DNA of 64,000 bases. Origin: Rudanella sp031411995. Its GTDB lineage: Bacteria > Bacteroidota > Bacteroidia > Cytophagales > Spirosomataceae. Both the position numbers and the translations under genes were made by a program. Positions 1-8,866 of this stretch are shown in pieces. The notes beneath the pieces are model-generated. The model had not been told where the DNA came from. It was given only the letters and a program-made list of their open reading frames with translations, and ran no database searches. Positions within the stretch are counted from its first letter, which is position 1, and every line of letters begins with the position of its first letter. The stretch covers positions 134,532 to 198,531 of the forward strand of contig JANOCD010000052.1 in the NCBI GenBank assembly GCA_031411995.1. Direction: 5' to 3'.

Positions 1-2
1 TC

Positions 3-1091
3 CTGGTATTTGTGCCGCAAATCGCGTTCCTGTTTTTGCTGGTTTCGCTGCTCGAAGAGTCGGGTTATATGTCCCGCGTGATGGTGATTATGGATCGAAT
101 CATGCGGAAATTCGGGCTGAATGGCCGGAGTGTGGTGCCGCTGATTTCGGGCGTGGCTTGCGCCGTTCCCGCCATTATGGCCACCCGCAGCATAGGCACC
201 CGGCGCGACCGGCTCATTACCATTTTGGTTACGCCCCTCATGAGTTGCTCGGCCCGACTGCCTATCTATACCACTCTGATTGCGCTCGTGGTGCCAGACA
301 CGCGGGTTTTGGGCTTGTTTAACCTACAGGGCCTGGCCCTGATGTTCCTCTATCTGCTGGGTTTGGTGAGTGCGTTGCTGGCGGCCTACGTGCTGAAACT
401 CATCCTGAAAACAAAGGAGCGGAGTTTCTTTATTATGGAGTTGCCCACGTTCAAAATGCCCCGCTGGAACCACGTGGGCCTGAGCGTTTGGGAGAGTGTT
501 CGGGCATTTGTGTGGGAAGCGGGCCGGGTGATTCTGGCCATCTCGATTATCCTCTGGGTACTGGCAAGCTACGGCCCCGGCGACTCCATGCAACAGGCTG
601 AAGACCGAGTTCGCCAGGAATCGGCAAACCTCCCCGCTGTGAGCCGCAACCAACTCGAAGACCGGGTAGCCTCCGAGCGACGCGAAGCATCTTATGCCGG
701 GCAGTTTGGCCACTTCATCGAACCCGCCATTCGTCCGCTGGGCTACGACTGGAAAATCGGTATTGCCTTGCTGGCTTCGTTTGCCGCCCGCGAGGTATTT
801 GTTGGTACCATGGCCACCATCTACAGCATTGGCAGCCGCGCCGATGAAGAAGGCGTTACCATTCGCGAACGCCTGAAAGCCGAGCGCAACCCCGACACGG
901 GCGGTCCCATGTACACCCCGGCCACGGCCTGGTCGCTGCTGATTTTTTACGTCTTTGCCATGATGTGCATGAGTACGCTGGCGGCCACCCAACGCGAAAC
1001 CAAAAGCTGGAAATGGCCCACCGTGCAGCTAATTTACATGATGCTGCTGGCCTACGGAGCCGCTTGGGTGACGTATCAGGTGTTGGTGTAG
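3..1091 (+). CDS. feoB: Ferrous iron permease FeoB, C-terminal part (5' end outside window)
   Basis: FeoB moves Fe2+ across the inner membrane; its N-terminal G domain lies before the window. The reading frame is open to the left edge, so this is a partial gene of about 362 residues. Visible hallmarks are the segment LEESGYMSRVMVIMDRIM, the run GVACAVPAIMATRS followed by PLMSCSARLPIY (the Gate region with conserved Cys and PAI/ARLPIY motifs), and later FAAREVFVGTMATIYS. Several hydrophobic helices follow, the last ending close to the C-terminus. A charged insert around residues 195-225 (of the visible part) is a periplasmic or cytoplasmic loop. No feoA is seen downstream; a strong terminator follows within 30 nt. 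Identification is secure; the start cannot be given. Confidence 0.95.
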   Translation: MVFVPQIAFLFLLVSLLEESGYMSRVMVIMDRIMRKFGLNGRSVVPLISGVACAVPAIMATRSIGTRRDRLITILVTPLMSCSARLPIYTTLIALVVPDTRVLGLFNLQGLALMFLYLLGLVSALLAAYVLKLILKTKERSFFIMELPTFKMPRWNHVGLSVWESVRAFVWEAGRVILAISIILWVLASYGPGDSMQQAEDRVRQESANLPAVSRNQLEDRVASERREASYAGQFGHFIEPAIRPLGYDWKIGIALLASFAAREVFVGTMATIYSIGSRADEEGVTIRERLKAERNPDTGGPMYTPATAWSLLIFYVFAMMCMSTLAATQRETKSWKWPTVQLIYMMLLAYGAAWVTYQVLV

Positions 1092-1116
1092 GGTTAGGTG
1101 GCTTATAGTAATGCAC

Positions 1117-1145
1117 AAAAAAAGCCCGCTTATCGCGGGCTTTTT
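1117..1145 (+). terminator. Rho-independent terminator of feoB
   Basis: Stem GCCCGC (1124-1129) pairs with GCGGGC (1135-1140) over a 5-nt loop. It is flanked by an A-run on the left and a T-run on the right, which extend the stem. It lies about 27 nt after the feoB stop, and its A/T symmetry means it could also work for the minus-strand gene that ends at 1165. Confidence 0.88.
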
Positions 1146-1164
1146 GTATGGGCAGAGGCTGTTG

Positions 1165-1329
1165 CTACCAGAGCAAACCTTTTGAAATCATGGGATAGAT
1201 AAAATGATACAGTATATAGGTGAAAAGGGCAAATGTAATGCCGCCCAGAGCCATTGTTTGGTCGATGCCCGTCTGCATTTTCTGGCGGGAACGAGTAGTC
1301 CGAGCTGTTTTTGATGGGAAGTTAGCCAT
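1165..1329 (-). CDS. Small single-helix membrane protein (54 aa), unknown
   Basis: I do not recognise a family. The frame starting at ATG 1329 gives a 54-residue protein. It has a basic N-terminal half (KTARTTRSRQK) and one hydrophobic segment, roughly residues 27-48 (GGITFALFTYILYHFIYPMI), and ends GLLW. The charge pattern suggests N-in membrane insertion. It lies alone between feoB and nnr, just ahead of the hairpin at 1117-1145, which would end its transcript. No clear Shine-Dalgarno is visible, as is common in Bacteroidota. A longer overlapping frame (1188-1382) has a less protein-like composition and I prefer this one. It could still be a chance frame. Confidence 0.55.
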   Translation of the reverse strand: MANFPSKTARTTRSRQKMQTGIDQTMALGGITFALFTYILYHFIYPMISKGLLW

Positions 1330-1558
1330 GTCTGTTTTCTAGTTTTGGGTGAATGTTTATTCTTATATGGCACAAATTTCATGCCATCACCCGAAACATT
1401 TTAGCGCAGAACTACGGAATCTGAAATACACGTAGTAGTACGGGTATTTATGGGAAATTTCCGGTGTACTTGATTAAATCCCTGATAAGAAGGCGTAGAA
1501 TTAGCTCTACACAAGTGTCCAGTGACTGCCTATGCAATTCATTACATACGTACTGTTT

Positions 1559-3061
1559 CTAAAGTTGCCAACGTAGATTTTCGATCACATCAGTTGCAGT
1601 CAGGCCGATCTGCCCCCGCTCATTGGCTGCCCGGTCGCCCGCAAGGCCGTGGCTATAAACGCCCAATACCGACGCTTCGACGGGGTCGTATCCCTGTGCC
1701 AACAGAGCCGTGATCACGCCCGTCAGCACATCGCCGGTGCCGCCCGTGCTGAGGCCGGGGTTGCCCGTCGAGTTAAAATGCACTTCGCCTTCGGGGGTGG
1801 CAATGGCCGTGTTCGCTCCTTTCAACACCACCACGACATCGTAACGGCGGGCAAAATCCTGGAGAATTTCGAGTTTGTCGTAATCGTTTTCCCAACGTTG
1901 CGTAAGGCGTTCAAACTCTTTGGGGTGGGGAGTCAGAATGCTGCGTTCGGGAAGCAGGCCCAGTAAATCGCGATTTTGGGCCAGAATATTGAGCGCGTCG
2001 GCATCGAAAACCACCGGCTTGCGCACCGATTGCAGCAGGTTCCGCAGCATCGACACCGTTTCGGGCGATTGCCCGATTCCCGGCCCCACACCCACCGCTG
2101 CATAGTCGTTGAGGGCTGATCCCGGTAAGACAGGTTGGCCTGTCAGGTGGTGTTCGTGTTCATCGGGCAGGCACATGGCTTCGGGAACGGCAGTTTGCAG
2201 AATGTCGTAGCCACAGCGCGGCACCTGCACCGTGAGCAAACCCACCCCCGACCGCAAACACGCCCGGCTAGCCAACACGCCCGCGCCAATTTTACCGTAG
2301 CTACCCACCAGCAGCAGCGCGTGGCCAAAGGTGCCTTTGTGCGAGTGTGTTTCGCGGGGACGAAGCAGCAAACGGGCTTCTTCGGGGTTGGTGTAATAAT
2401 ACGATGTGCGAGCCTGATCAATAAATCGGCGGCTCAACCGAATATCCAGGACATGCCATTGACCCACATATTTGCCGTTTTTGGGCAAGACCAAGGCCAG
2501 TTTGGGCAGTTGAAACGTAACGGTATGGTCGGGTTCCACAATCACATCGCCGGGTTGGTTGGGTTGGTCGGCATAGAGACCGCTGGCAATATCGACCGAA
2601 ATAACGGTAGCCGGGGCGCGGTTGATGGCCTCGATCACGGTCTTGACAATTCCCTCCGTTGGCCGCGACAAACCCGATCCCAAAATCGCGTCGATCACGA
2701 TTTCGTTGTGTCGGATGGTCGGAATATCCTGCGGTTTTTCGATGTAGGTAAGCGTCGTCAGCAATTTGAGCCGACGGTGGTTATGGGCGCAATCGTCGGA
2801 TTCGCGGGGGGCATAGCGCACCACGTTAACTTCTACCTGATAGTCGAGTTGGAGTAGCATTCGGGCCACGGCCATGCCATCGCCCCCGTTGTTGCCGAGG
2901 CCACAGAAGATTTTGATGGCGCGGTTAGCAGGGAAACGGGCAACAAACCAGTCGGCAAAAGCTTCGGAAGCCCGTTCCATCAGGTTGATGGGCGCAATTG
3001 GTTCGTATTGAATCGTGTATTGATCGAGTTCGCGAGTCTGGCTAACGTTTAGTATTTTCAT
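1559..3061 (-). CDS. nnr: Bifunctional NAD(P)H-hydrate epimerase / ADP-dependent dehydratase
   Basis: The enzyme repairs hydrated NADH and NADPH: the N-terminal domain epimerises the R and S hydrates, and the C-terminal domain dehydrates the S form using ADP. At 500 residues it is the normal length for the fused form. The epimerase (YjeF_N) domain covers about residues 1-210, with the motif GLGNNGGDGMAVARML near residue 54 and an acidic VIDAILGSGLSR segment. The dehydratase (ribokinase-like YjeF_C) covers about 225-495, with KGTFGHALLLVGSYGKIGA, DADALN, LTPHPKEFERL and the nucleotide and catalytic motif GNPGLSTGGTGDVLTG. It appears monocistronic; the next gene upstream (about 150 nt away, beyond 3198) is the convergent-side end of the susD gene on the same strand. 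Confidence is high. Confidence 0.96.
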   Translation of the reverse strand: MKILNVSQTRELDQYTIQYEPIAPINLMERASEAFADWFVARFPANRAIKIFCGLGNNGGDGMAVARMLLQLDYQVEVNVVRYAPRESDDCAHNHRRLKLLTTLTYIEKPQDIPTIRHNEIVIDAILGSGLSRPTEGIVKTVIEAINRAPATVISVDIASGLYADQPNQPGDVIVEPDHTVTFQLPKLALVLPKNGKYVGQWHVLDIRLSRRFIDQARTSYYYTNPEEARLLLRPRETHSHKGTFGHALLLVGSYGKIGAGVLASRACLRSGVGLLTVQVPRCGYDILQTAVPEAMCLPDEHEHHLTGQPVLPGSALNDYAAVGVGPGIGQSPETVSMLRNLLQSVRKPVVFDADALNILAQNRDLLGLLPERSILTPHPKEFERLTQRWENDYDKLEILQDFARRYDVVVVLKGANTAIATPEGEVHFNSTGNPGLSTGGTGDVLTGVITALLAQGYDPVEASVLGVYSHGLAGDRAANERGQIGLTATDVIENLRWQL

Positions 3062-3137
3062 GCGATTGGCAATTGGGGTAACTAGTACGCAAAAGTACGT
3101 AATCTTGGTACACTGACTGTTTTAACCAAGCCAACGG

Positions 3138-3178
3138 TAAAAAAAGATGCGGCTTCCCAAAAGTCAGGAAGCCGCATC
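3138..3178 (-). terminator. Terminator after the first susD gene
   Basis: A 12-bp perfect stem (3146-3157 with 3167-3178, GATGCGGCTTCC and its complement) has a 9-nt loop. Read on the minus strand it is followed by a run of T (complement of the A-run at 3139-3145). It lies 20 nt downstream of the susD stop at 3198 and so closes the susC-susD transcript before nnr. Confidence 0.9.
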
Positions 3179-3197
3179 GTCACTCTCAATCAGGATA

Positions 3198-4613
3198 CTA
3201 CTTGTCGAACCACTGGGGGGCATCTACGGCCAAACCCGTTGGTGTGTTTGGATTCGAGTTGATTTCTTCGCTGCGGTAGAGCAACCGACGCACCAAACCC
3301 GCCACAGGCGTACCCGACGGAGTGGTCATGGCCGGGATTTCCTGCCCGGCATTCCCCGACCGACGGTGCTGTGTCCAGCCCTCAACAGGGCGCATAAACA
3401 AGTCCAGATATTGCTGTTGGGCTAAAACGGTTCGATAATTGGCTGCCGAGAGCGTGGGTAACTGATTAGCGTAGGTGTCGGCCTGGGCGGCTGGTACACC
3501 AAAGCCCAGCAGCGACTCACGCACACCCGCCCGCATCCGTAAGGTGGCCTGATCGAAACCGCCCGTTGCAAACCCACGGGCAATAGCCTCAGCTTCCAGC
3601 AACAACTGTTCGGAATACGAAAACGAAACTTCGGGCAGGTCGGCTTTGAGCAGGTTCATGTTCACTAAAGCCGATTTGGTAGTGTAGGTCTCCACGCTGT
3701 TGAGGGCCACATATTCGTTGGCCGCAGCGGTTGGCCCCGGCTGGTAAAAATAGGGAATACGGGGATCATTGAGCGACACCAACAAGTCGTAGACCGGCTT
3801 AGAACAGTACCAGTCGGACTGCACACCGCCCCGGAAAATGGCCGTAAATGAGAAACGCGGATTTTGCCGACCGGGTTGGTTGTAATACTTGAACAGCATG
3901 GCATCAGCAGTACCAGCAATCATATTTCCTCCACTTATCACCTGCCCAATGGCGGTCGATTTCGATGGATCGGCATCAACCATTGCAAACAAAATGCGGA
4001 GTTTGAGCGAGTTGGCAAACTTGCGCCATTTGGTCATGTCGCCCCCATAATAGAGGTCGTTGGGTGCCACAATGCCTTTGACGGCCGGGTCTATCTGGGC
4101 TATTGCCTCGTCGAGCAGTGCTACACAGCCGCTCAGCACGTCGGCCTGCTTATCGAATTTCGGAAGATCAACCTCACCCGTTGCGGCCTGCGAGAATGGA
4201 ATATCGCCCCAGAGCAGCGAGGTCTGCGAGAACGCAAACGCCTTCATGATTTTGCACTGAGCCACCGCATTTTTATTGACGGGTTGCGCTTGTTCGGCCA
4301 CCTGAATCGCTACATTGAGGTTCTTTAGCACGTCGGTATAGGTACGGCCCCACGACGACCGAATACGGGTCTGGTCATACTGCGCCTGGGAAAGGCCCCA
4401 CCGCCCGCCCGATGCCCACATTTGGTTCATCAGGGCCACCGGCCAGGTTAGTTCGCCCACCCGCAGAAGCGAAAACTGAGTGCTTGCCCCGGCGAAAAGC
4501 AGGGCAGGGTCAACCGTTGTGGAGCGGTTGGGGTCGATGTTAAGTTCGCTGTTTTTGAAACAGCCGGTTGTTGTAAGGGCCAGTAAGAGACTGGCATACA
4601 GAAGTTTTTTCAT
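3198..4613 (-). CDS. SusD/RagB-family outer-membrane lipoprotein
   Basis: SusD-like proteins sit on the cell surface and cap a SusC channel, binding a nutrient before TonB-driven import. The 471-residue protein starts with a lipoprotein signal, MKKLLYASLLLALTTTGC, with Cys18 as the lipid anchor. The mature part has the helical SusD pattern, for example the LNIDPNRSTTVDPALLFAGA start, the TDVLKNLNVAIQVAEQ helix, IMKAFAFSQTSLLWGDIPFSQA (the typical 'GD.P.s.a' motif) and a C-terminal QQQYLDLFMRPVEGWTQHRRSG segment. It resembles the SusD-like_2 subgroup. It is the second gene after susC (4709-7879), separated by 95 nt that contain a large inverted repeat. No glycosidase or peptidase is next to the pair, so the substrate cannot be guessed. 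Confidence 0.93.
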   Translation of the reverse strand: MKKLLYASLLLALTTTGCFKNSELNIDPNRSTTVDPALLFAGASTQFSLLRVGELTWPVALMNQMWASGGRWGLSQAQYDQTRIRSSWGRTYTDVLKNLNVAIQVAEQAQPVNKNAVAQCKIMKAFAFSQTSLLWGDIPFSQAATGEVDLPKFDKQADVLSGCVALLDEAIAQIDPAVKGIVAPNDLYYGGDMTKWRKFANSLKLRILFAMVDADPSKSTAIGQVISGGNMIAGTADAMLFKYYNQPGRQNPRFSFTAIFRGGVQSDWYCSKPVYDLLVSLNDPRIPYFYQPGPTAAANEYVALNSVETYTTKSALVNMNLLKADLPEVSFSYSEQLLLEAEAIARGFATGGFDQATLRMRAGVRESLLGFGVPAAQADTYANQLPTLSAANYRTVLAQQQYLDLFMRPVEGWTQHRRSGNAGQEIPAMTTPSGTPVAGLVRRLLYRSEEINSNPNTPTGLAVDAPQWFDK

Positions 4614-4629
4614 GATTGTCTTTCGGTTG

Positions 4630-4695
4630 GCCCCCCACCCCCTGAAGGGGGCTTAGGTTGAGCATAGGTAAAGCCCCCTTCAGGGGGTGGGGGGC
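4630..4695. repeat. Perfect 25-bp inverted repeat between susC and susD
   Basis: Arms at 4630-4654 and 4671-4695 are exact reverse complements, separated by a 16-nt loop. Each arm itself contains CCCCCTGAAGGGGG, a near-palindrome, so each arm could also fold alone. There is no T-run after it on the minus strand, so it is not a standard terminator. Position inside the susC-susD gap suggests an mRNA-stabilising or attenuating hairpin that lowers susD, or a mobile palindromic repeat. The sequence is directly visible; the role is inferred. Confidence 0.85.
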
Positions 4696-4708
4696 AGTGT
4701 TTTATAAC

Positions 4709-7700
4709 TTAAAAGGTGAATCTCAGGTTGGCTCCAATGCTTCGGCTGCTGGGAATGCTACCCCGCTCCAGCCCCTCGCCAATGAGGCCGGTGCCGAGCA
4801 CGTTGGCTTCGGGGTCGATGTGCGGCACGTTCGATTTAATAATCCACAGGTTGCGTCCTTCCAACCCAACCGCAATGCTGCCGAAAGGGGTCTTGCCCAC
4901 CAGCGGGCGGGGCAGGTTGTAGGCCAGCCGAACCTCGCGCAGTTTGGTATAGGAACCGTCGAAGGTGTTGTTTTCGGGGCTAACCGAGTTGTCTAGCTGG
5001 CTCCAATACTGCTGCACACTGGCCACGGGTTTGTCATTGGGCCGGTAGGTTCCGTCGGTGTTGCGAATCACGCCGGGGTCGATAAACGGGGTTCGGTTGT
5101 TCACGGCAGTTTCGGCGGCCATCCCACTACCCCGCACAATGCCCACGGTTTGCGAGTTCACCACGCCCCCTTTCCGCATGTCGATCAGGAAGTTGAAATC
5201 AATGCCTTTAAACGAGAAACTGTTGTTGATACCGAGGGTCCAGTCGGGGTAGATGTTACCCAGCAACTTACGCGGCCCCGGCGTGCGCAGGCCCGTGGCT
5301 GGGTTAATCACGATATTTCCCTGCGGATCACGAAGCCAGCCAACGCCCTGAATATTAAAGGTTTCGCCCGGTTTGGCTACCACAAAAATGCCAAAACCAT
5401 CGCCTGAAGTCGTTACGAACTCGGTTAGGCCGGGTGCCAGCGATTCCACGCGGTTGCGGTTTCGGTTGAAATTAAAGGCAGCGTCCCACCGGAATCCCGA
5501 CCGTGTTTTCAGGGGCGTTACGGTGAGCATGGCTTCCACGCCCTGGTTCGAGATTTCGCCCACGTTGAGCCGCCGGGCCGAGTAACCCGTTGACTGCGGC
5601 ACGGCTATCGAGATAATCTGATCGTAGTTCAGGCTCCGGTAATAGGTCAGGTCAAGCCCCACGCGACCCCCGAAAAACTTCAGTTCCGTACCCAATTCAT
5701 AGGAGGTCTGTTGCTGCGGGAGCAGGTTCGTTGGCGGCAACACATTGGTGGCTCCAAAAGCGGAGGCTCCACCAATGGGATATAGAATATTGAAGGTGTA
5801 GATGTCGCTGGCCTGCGTGAGCGGGTTATACGTGAAGGCGAGTTGGTATGGATCTTCGTCGGAACCCACGTTGGCATAATTTGCCCGCAACTTGGCGTAG
5901 CTCAAAATGTCGTTTTTCACGATGCCGAGGTTCGGGAAAGCCTCCGTCAACACAAACGACACGCTGGCCGAGGGGTAGAAATACGAATTGTTGTTAACGG
6001 GCAGAGTGCTCGACCAGTCGTTACGGCCCGTTACGTTCAGAAACAGGAAGTTGCGGTAATCGAAACTGAAGTCGCCATAGGCCCCGAAAATTTCGCGTCG
6101 GCTGTAGAAGTTCGAAGCCACGTTCGACTGGGCGTTGGCAAACGTGTAGAGTTGGTCGATATTCAAGCCCTCCGACTGCACCCGCGACCGCCGAATGGTG
6201 CGTTGGTTGAACTGGTGGCCCACAATACCTTTGAATGTCCAGTTGGTGGACAGTTGCCGGGTTATGGTGCCGATGAGGTCGGTTTGCAGCTCGCGTTCGT
6301 AGATTTCGTTGGTATCGAACTGCCCGTTCAGCCGGCCCCGCGTACCCCGGCGCGTTACCGAACGGCGGTTTTCGGTGAAGAAATCGGTGCCAACCCGACC
6401 CGTTACATTAAACCACGGAGCCACGTCGTAGCTCAGGCTGGTGCCACCATAAGCCCGGTCAACAGAGTTGGAGAAGCGGTTAAACGTGGTCACGAAATAC
6501 GGGTTGTTCTGAATCCCATCAAGGTCAATGGCCCGCGCCAGGTCTCCCGTCCAACCCGCTGGTACGGCCTGCGTCGACGGGGCAAACAGGTTGTCGCGCA
6601 GTTCGTTGATGTCTGCCGTAATGGGCGTACCGGCCAGAATCGTTGAGATAATATTGGTGGTGTTAGAGCCTTGTTGGGGCCGTCCATCGCTGGTGGTACG
6701 CACGTAGTTGAGCCACACTCGGGAGGTCAGTTTGTCCGTAATTTTCCGCCCCCCGTTAATCGCAAAGGTGTTTCGTCCCAGCTCTGACCCCGGCACCGTA
6801 CCCGTTTGGCGCAGGTTGGTATAGCCCACCCGGTAGTCGCCCTGTTCGTTGGCTCCATCAAGCGAGACGCTGTTGATGAATGTGTGGCCTGTCACAAAAA
6901 AGTTGCGCCAGTTTTGTGGATACACGGACAAACCCTGCACGGTTGCACCTTTATAGTCGGTGATTGGCCCGGTTATGCTCGACACAGCCGGTCCCCAACC
7001 GTTGCCCAATCGGGGATTATACACGCCGAGGTTACCCTGCGCATATTGAGTCTGGAGGTCAGGCACGCGTAACACATTATCGGTTCGGTAGGAGGAGTTG
7101 ACGCTGACGTTCATCTTTTTGGCCCCCGGACGGCCCCGTTTGGTCGTAATCACAATCACCCCATTGCGGGCGCGCGATCCATAGAGAGCCGAAGCAGCGG
7201 CCCCTTTCAGCACGTTCATCGACTCAATATCGTCGGGGTTGAGGTCGCTGGCGCGGTTGCCTACATCAACACCACCCGTTACAATATCGGTTTCGGAGCC
7301 AGCGAATGAGGAGTTGGAAATAGGCACTCCATCCACCACAAACAGCGGTTCACTGGCACTCGACAGGGAGTTGGCTCCCCGAATCATCACCCGCGACGAA
7401 CCACCCACCGACCCCGACTGCTGCGAAATGCGAACCCCGGCCACACGCCCTGCCAACGAGTTGAGCACGTTTGGATCACGGGCTTTGGTGAACTCGGCCC
7501 CGCTCACGGTCGAAACGGCATAACCCAACTCTTTTTTCTCGCGGACAATGGCGTTCGCTGTCACCACCACCTCGTCTAAATTGGTTGGATCAGCCACCAA
7601 TTTCACATCGATTGACGTACGGTTTTCCAACTCCATCTCGGCGGTTTTAAAGCCAATAAACGAGAAGATTAGTGTTTTGGCCGAGGCCGGCACCGTAATC

Positions 7701-7879
7701 TGGTACGAACCGTCCGCTTTGGTAACGGTGCCGGTAGTGGCCCCTTTAATGAGGACATTGACACCGGGAATGGCTTCATTTTCGGGCGAAGAGACCTTCC
7801 CCGAAATAACTCTGGACTGGGCATATGCCCCTGAAGTCCAACTACATAATAGCAGGAAAACAAGTACTGTTTGCTTCAT
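4709..7879 (-). CDS. SusC/RagA-family TonB-linked outer-membrane receptor
   Basis: This is the channel partner of the SusD-like lipoprotein downstream, importing an unknown nutrient with TonB energy. The 1056-residue protein has a signal peptide (MKQTVLVFLLLCSWTSGAYAQ), then a carboxypeptidase-regulatory-like beta-sandwich (about 23-105, VISGKVSSPENEAIPGVNVLIKGATTGT). The plug domain follows at about 115-235, with the family motifs SLAGRVAGV and NPDDIESMNVLKGAAASALYGSRARNGVIVITTKRG. The rest is a 22-strand barrel ending in the terminal aromatic LRFTF. It is the first gene of the pair. I did not find a good TAnnTTTG promoter directly upstream; the cyclophilin gene on the same strand ends 85 nt before its start. 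Confidence 0.95.
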   Translation of the reverse strand: MKQTVLVFLLLCSWTSGAYAQSRVISGKVSSPENEAIPGVNVLIKGATTGTVTKADGSYQITVPASAKTLIFSFIGFKTAEMELENRTSIDVKLVADPTNLDEVVVTANAIVREKKELGYAVSTVSGAEFTKARDPNVLNSLAGRVAGVRISQQSGSVGGSSRVMIRGANSLSSASEPLFVVDGVPISNSSFAGSETDIVTGGVDVGNRASDLNPDDIESMNVLKGAAASALYGSRARNGVIVITTKRGRPGAKKMNVSVNSSYRTDNVLRVPDLQTQYAQGNLGVYNPRLGNGWGPAVSSITGPITDYKGATVQGLSVYPQNWRNFFVTGHTFINSVSLDGANEQGDYRVGYTNLRQTGTVPGSELGRNTFAINGGRKITDKLTSRVWLNYVRTTSDGRPQQGSNTTNIISTILAGTPITADINELRDNLFAPSTQAVPAGWTGDLARAIDLDGIQNNPYFVTTFNRFSNSVDRAYGGTSLSYDVAPWFNVTGRVGTDFFTENRRSVTRRGTRGRLNGQFDTNEIYERELQTDLIGTITRQLSTNWTFKGIVGHQFNQRTIRRSRVQSEGLNIDQLYTFANAQSNVASNFYSRREIFGAYGDFSFDYRNFLFLNVTGRNDWSSTLPVNNNSYFYPSASVSFVLTEAFPNLGIVKNDILSYAKLRANYANVGSDEDPYQLAFTYNPLTQASDIYTFNILYPIGGASAFGATNVLPPTNLLPQQQTSYELGTELKFFGGRVGLDLTYYRSLNYDQIISIAVPQSTGYSARRLNVGEISNQGVEAMLTVTPLKTRSGFRWDAAFNFNRNRNRVESLAPGLTEFVTTSGDGFGIFVVAKPGETFNIQGVGWLRDPQGNIVINPATGLRTPGPRKLLGNIYPDWTLGINNSFSFKGIDFNFLIDMRKGGVVNSQTVGIVRGSGMAAETAVNNRTPFIDPGVIRNTDGTYRPNDKPVASVQQYWSQLDNSVSPENNTFDGSYTKLREVRLAYNLPRPLVGKTPFGSIAVGLEGRNLWIIKSNVPHIDPEANVLGTGLIGEGLERGSIPSSRSIGANLRFTF

Positions 7880-7964
7880 AAACTGAATGGATTGATAGTA
7901 AAATGGATAGTGTATGCGGGATGGGTGTGGACGCTTACCAGGGAATGCGTTGTCAGAAAAAAGC

Positions 7965-8561
7965 CTACTGAACGCGCCGGACTGACCGTATTTTAACGGG
8001 TGTTCTGAGCAGTTGCAATGGGTTGGAGTAGGCGTTGGTGGGGCCGGGTTGCCCGGTTTCTCCCTGCTGAATCCGGCGCACCACGTCCATGCCGGTCAAC
8101 ACCCGCCCAAACGCGGCAAAGCCCTGCCCGTCGGGGTTGCGTTTGCCGCCAAAGTCGAGTTCGGGCTGGGGGTTGATGCAGATAAAAAACTCGGATGCCC
8201 CGCTTGCCGGTGTCCCCCGTGCAAGCGACAGGGTGCCATCAAGGTGTTTCAGACCCGTTTTTTGGGTGGTTTCCTGCGGAATAGGCGGGAACATACGGGT
8301 AGAATCGGCGCGCAACCCACCCTGAATGACCTCAATTTTGACGGGATTGTTAGCTTGATTATCCAGCCGGACAACGCGGTAAAATGTGGTTCCGTCATAC
8401 CGTTTATCGTCCACATACCGTAAAAAATTGGCCACCGTGCCGGGTGCCTTGTCGGGAAATAATTCCAGTGTGATGGAACCAACTTCGGTATCGATGCGAA
8501 TCTGTTGCGCATTGGCCACCGAAAATAGAACTACAAGTACATTTAGTAGCACATGTTTCAT
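7965..8561 (-). CDS. Exported cyclophilin-type peptidyl-prolyl cis-trans isomerase
   Basis: Cyclophilins speed proline isomerisation during folding; this one acts outside the cytoplasm. I chose ATG 8561 because it gives a clean signal peptide (MKHVLLNVLVVLFSVANAQ); an upstream in-frame start at 8615 would add 18 residues before it. The 198-residue protein shows the fold's landmarks: GSITLELFPDKAPGTVANF, TTFYRVV with the catalytic-type Arg, IQGG, the run ASGASEFFICINPQPELDF, and FAAFGRVLTGMDVVRRIQ. The insertion between FYRVV and IQGG (NQANNPVKIE) is longer than in the classic short cyclophilins and is seen in other bacterial periplasmic members. It lies between rplS (divergent) and the susC gene. 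Confidence 0.93.
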   Translation of the reverse strand: MKHVLLNVLVVLFSVANAQQIRIDTEVGSITLELFPDKAPGTVANFLRYVDDKRYDGTTFYRVVRLDNQANNPVKIEVIQGGLRADSTRMFPPIPQETTQKTGLKHLDGTLSLARGTPASGASEFFICINPQPELDFGGKRNPDGQGFAAFGRVLTGMDVVRRIQQGETGQPGPTNAYSNPLQLLRTPVKIRSVRRVQ

Positions 8562-8771
8562 AATATTCTGCAAGAAGGCGATTAGATAGAATTTTAACAC
8601 TAAATTAACCAACAATACAGATTATTACTAATGAGCCACCTATTACTTACCAAAATAGTAGTTCCTACGGGAGTAAATAAATGGCTGGTTGAGGGATGTT
8701 GGGGAAGTTAAGCTATCCGTCAATTGGTCAACAATTTACAAATCGAAGCTTTTAACCTGCGGATATTTTCT

Positions 8772-8779
8772 TATCTTTG
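8772..8779 (+). promoter_or_regulatory. Promoter -7 element of rplS (TATCTTTG)
   Basis: TATCTTTG is an exact match to the Bacteroidota primary-sigma -7 consensus TAnnTTTG. It lies 87 nt before the rplS ATG, leaving a leader of roughly 80 nt. I could not find a convincing TTG -33 element at the usual distance. The divergent gap 8562-8866 (305 nt) is otherwise AT-rich and empty apart from the leader hairpin below. Confidence 0.7.
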
Positions 8780-8798
8780 CGGCTCGATTTACAACATT

Positions 8799-8829
8799 AA
8801 GGCGCTGTAGGCGTATTGCCTGTAACCTT
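8799..8829 (+). promoter_or_regulatory. Hairpin in the rplS 5' leader, candidate autoregulatory site
   Basis: Between the promoter and the rplS start, AAGG (8799-8802) can pair with CCTT (8826-8829), and AGGC (8809-8812) with GCCT (8818-8821). This gives a two-step stem with an asymmetric 6/4-nt internal loop and a GTATT apical loop. Ribosomal-protein genes are often controlled by such leader structures, and leaders of this kind have been proposed for L19 in related groups. Whether this one belongs to a known leader family I cannot tell. Confidence 0.4.
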
Positions 8830-8866
8830 ATGTTCGCAATAACTTAGCTGACAATATACTACAGTC

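Noticed and set aside
5843..6646. Open frame of 267 codons on the plus strand inside susC
   Set aside because: It is antisense to a well-supported susC gene; no start or motif of its own.
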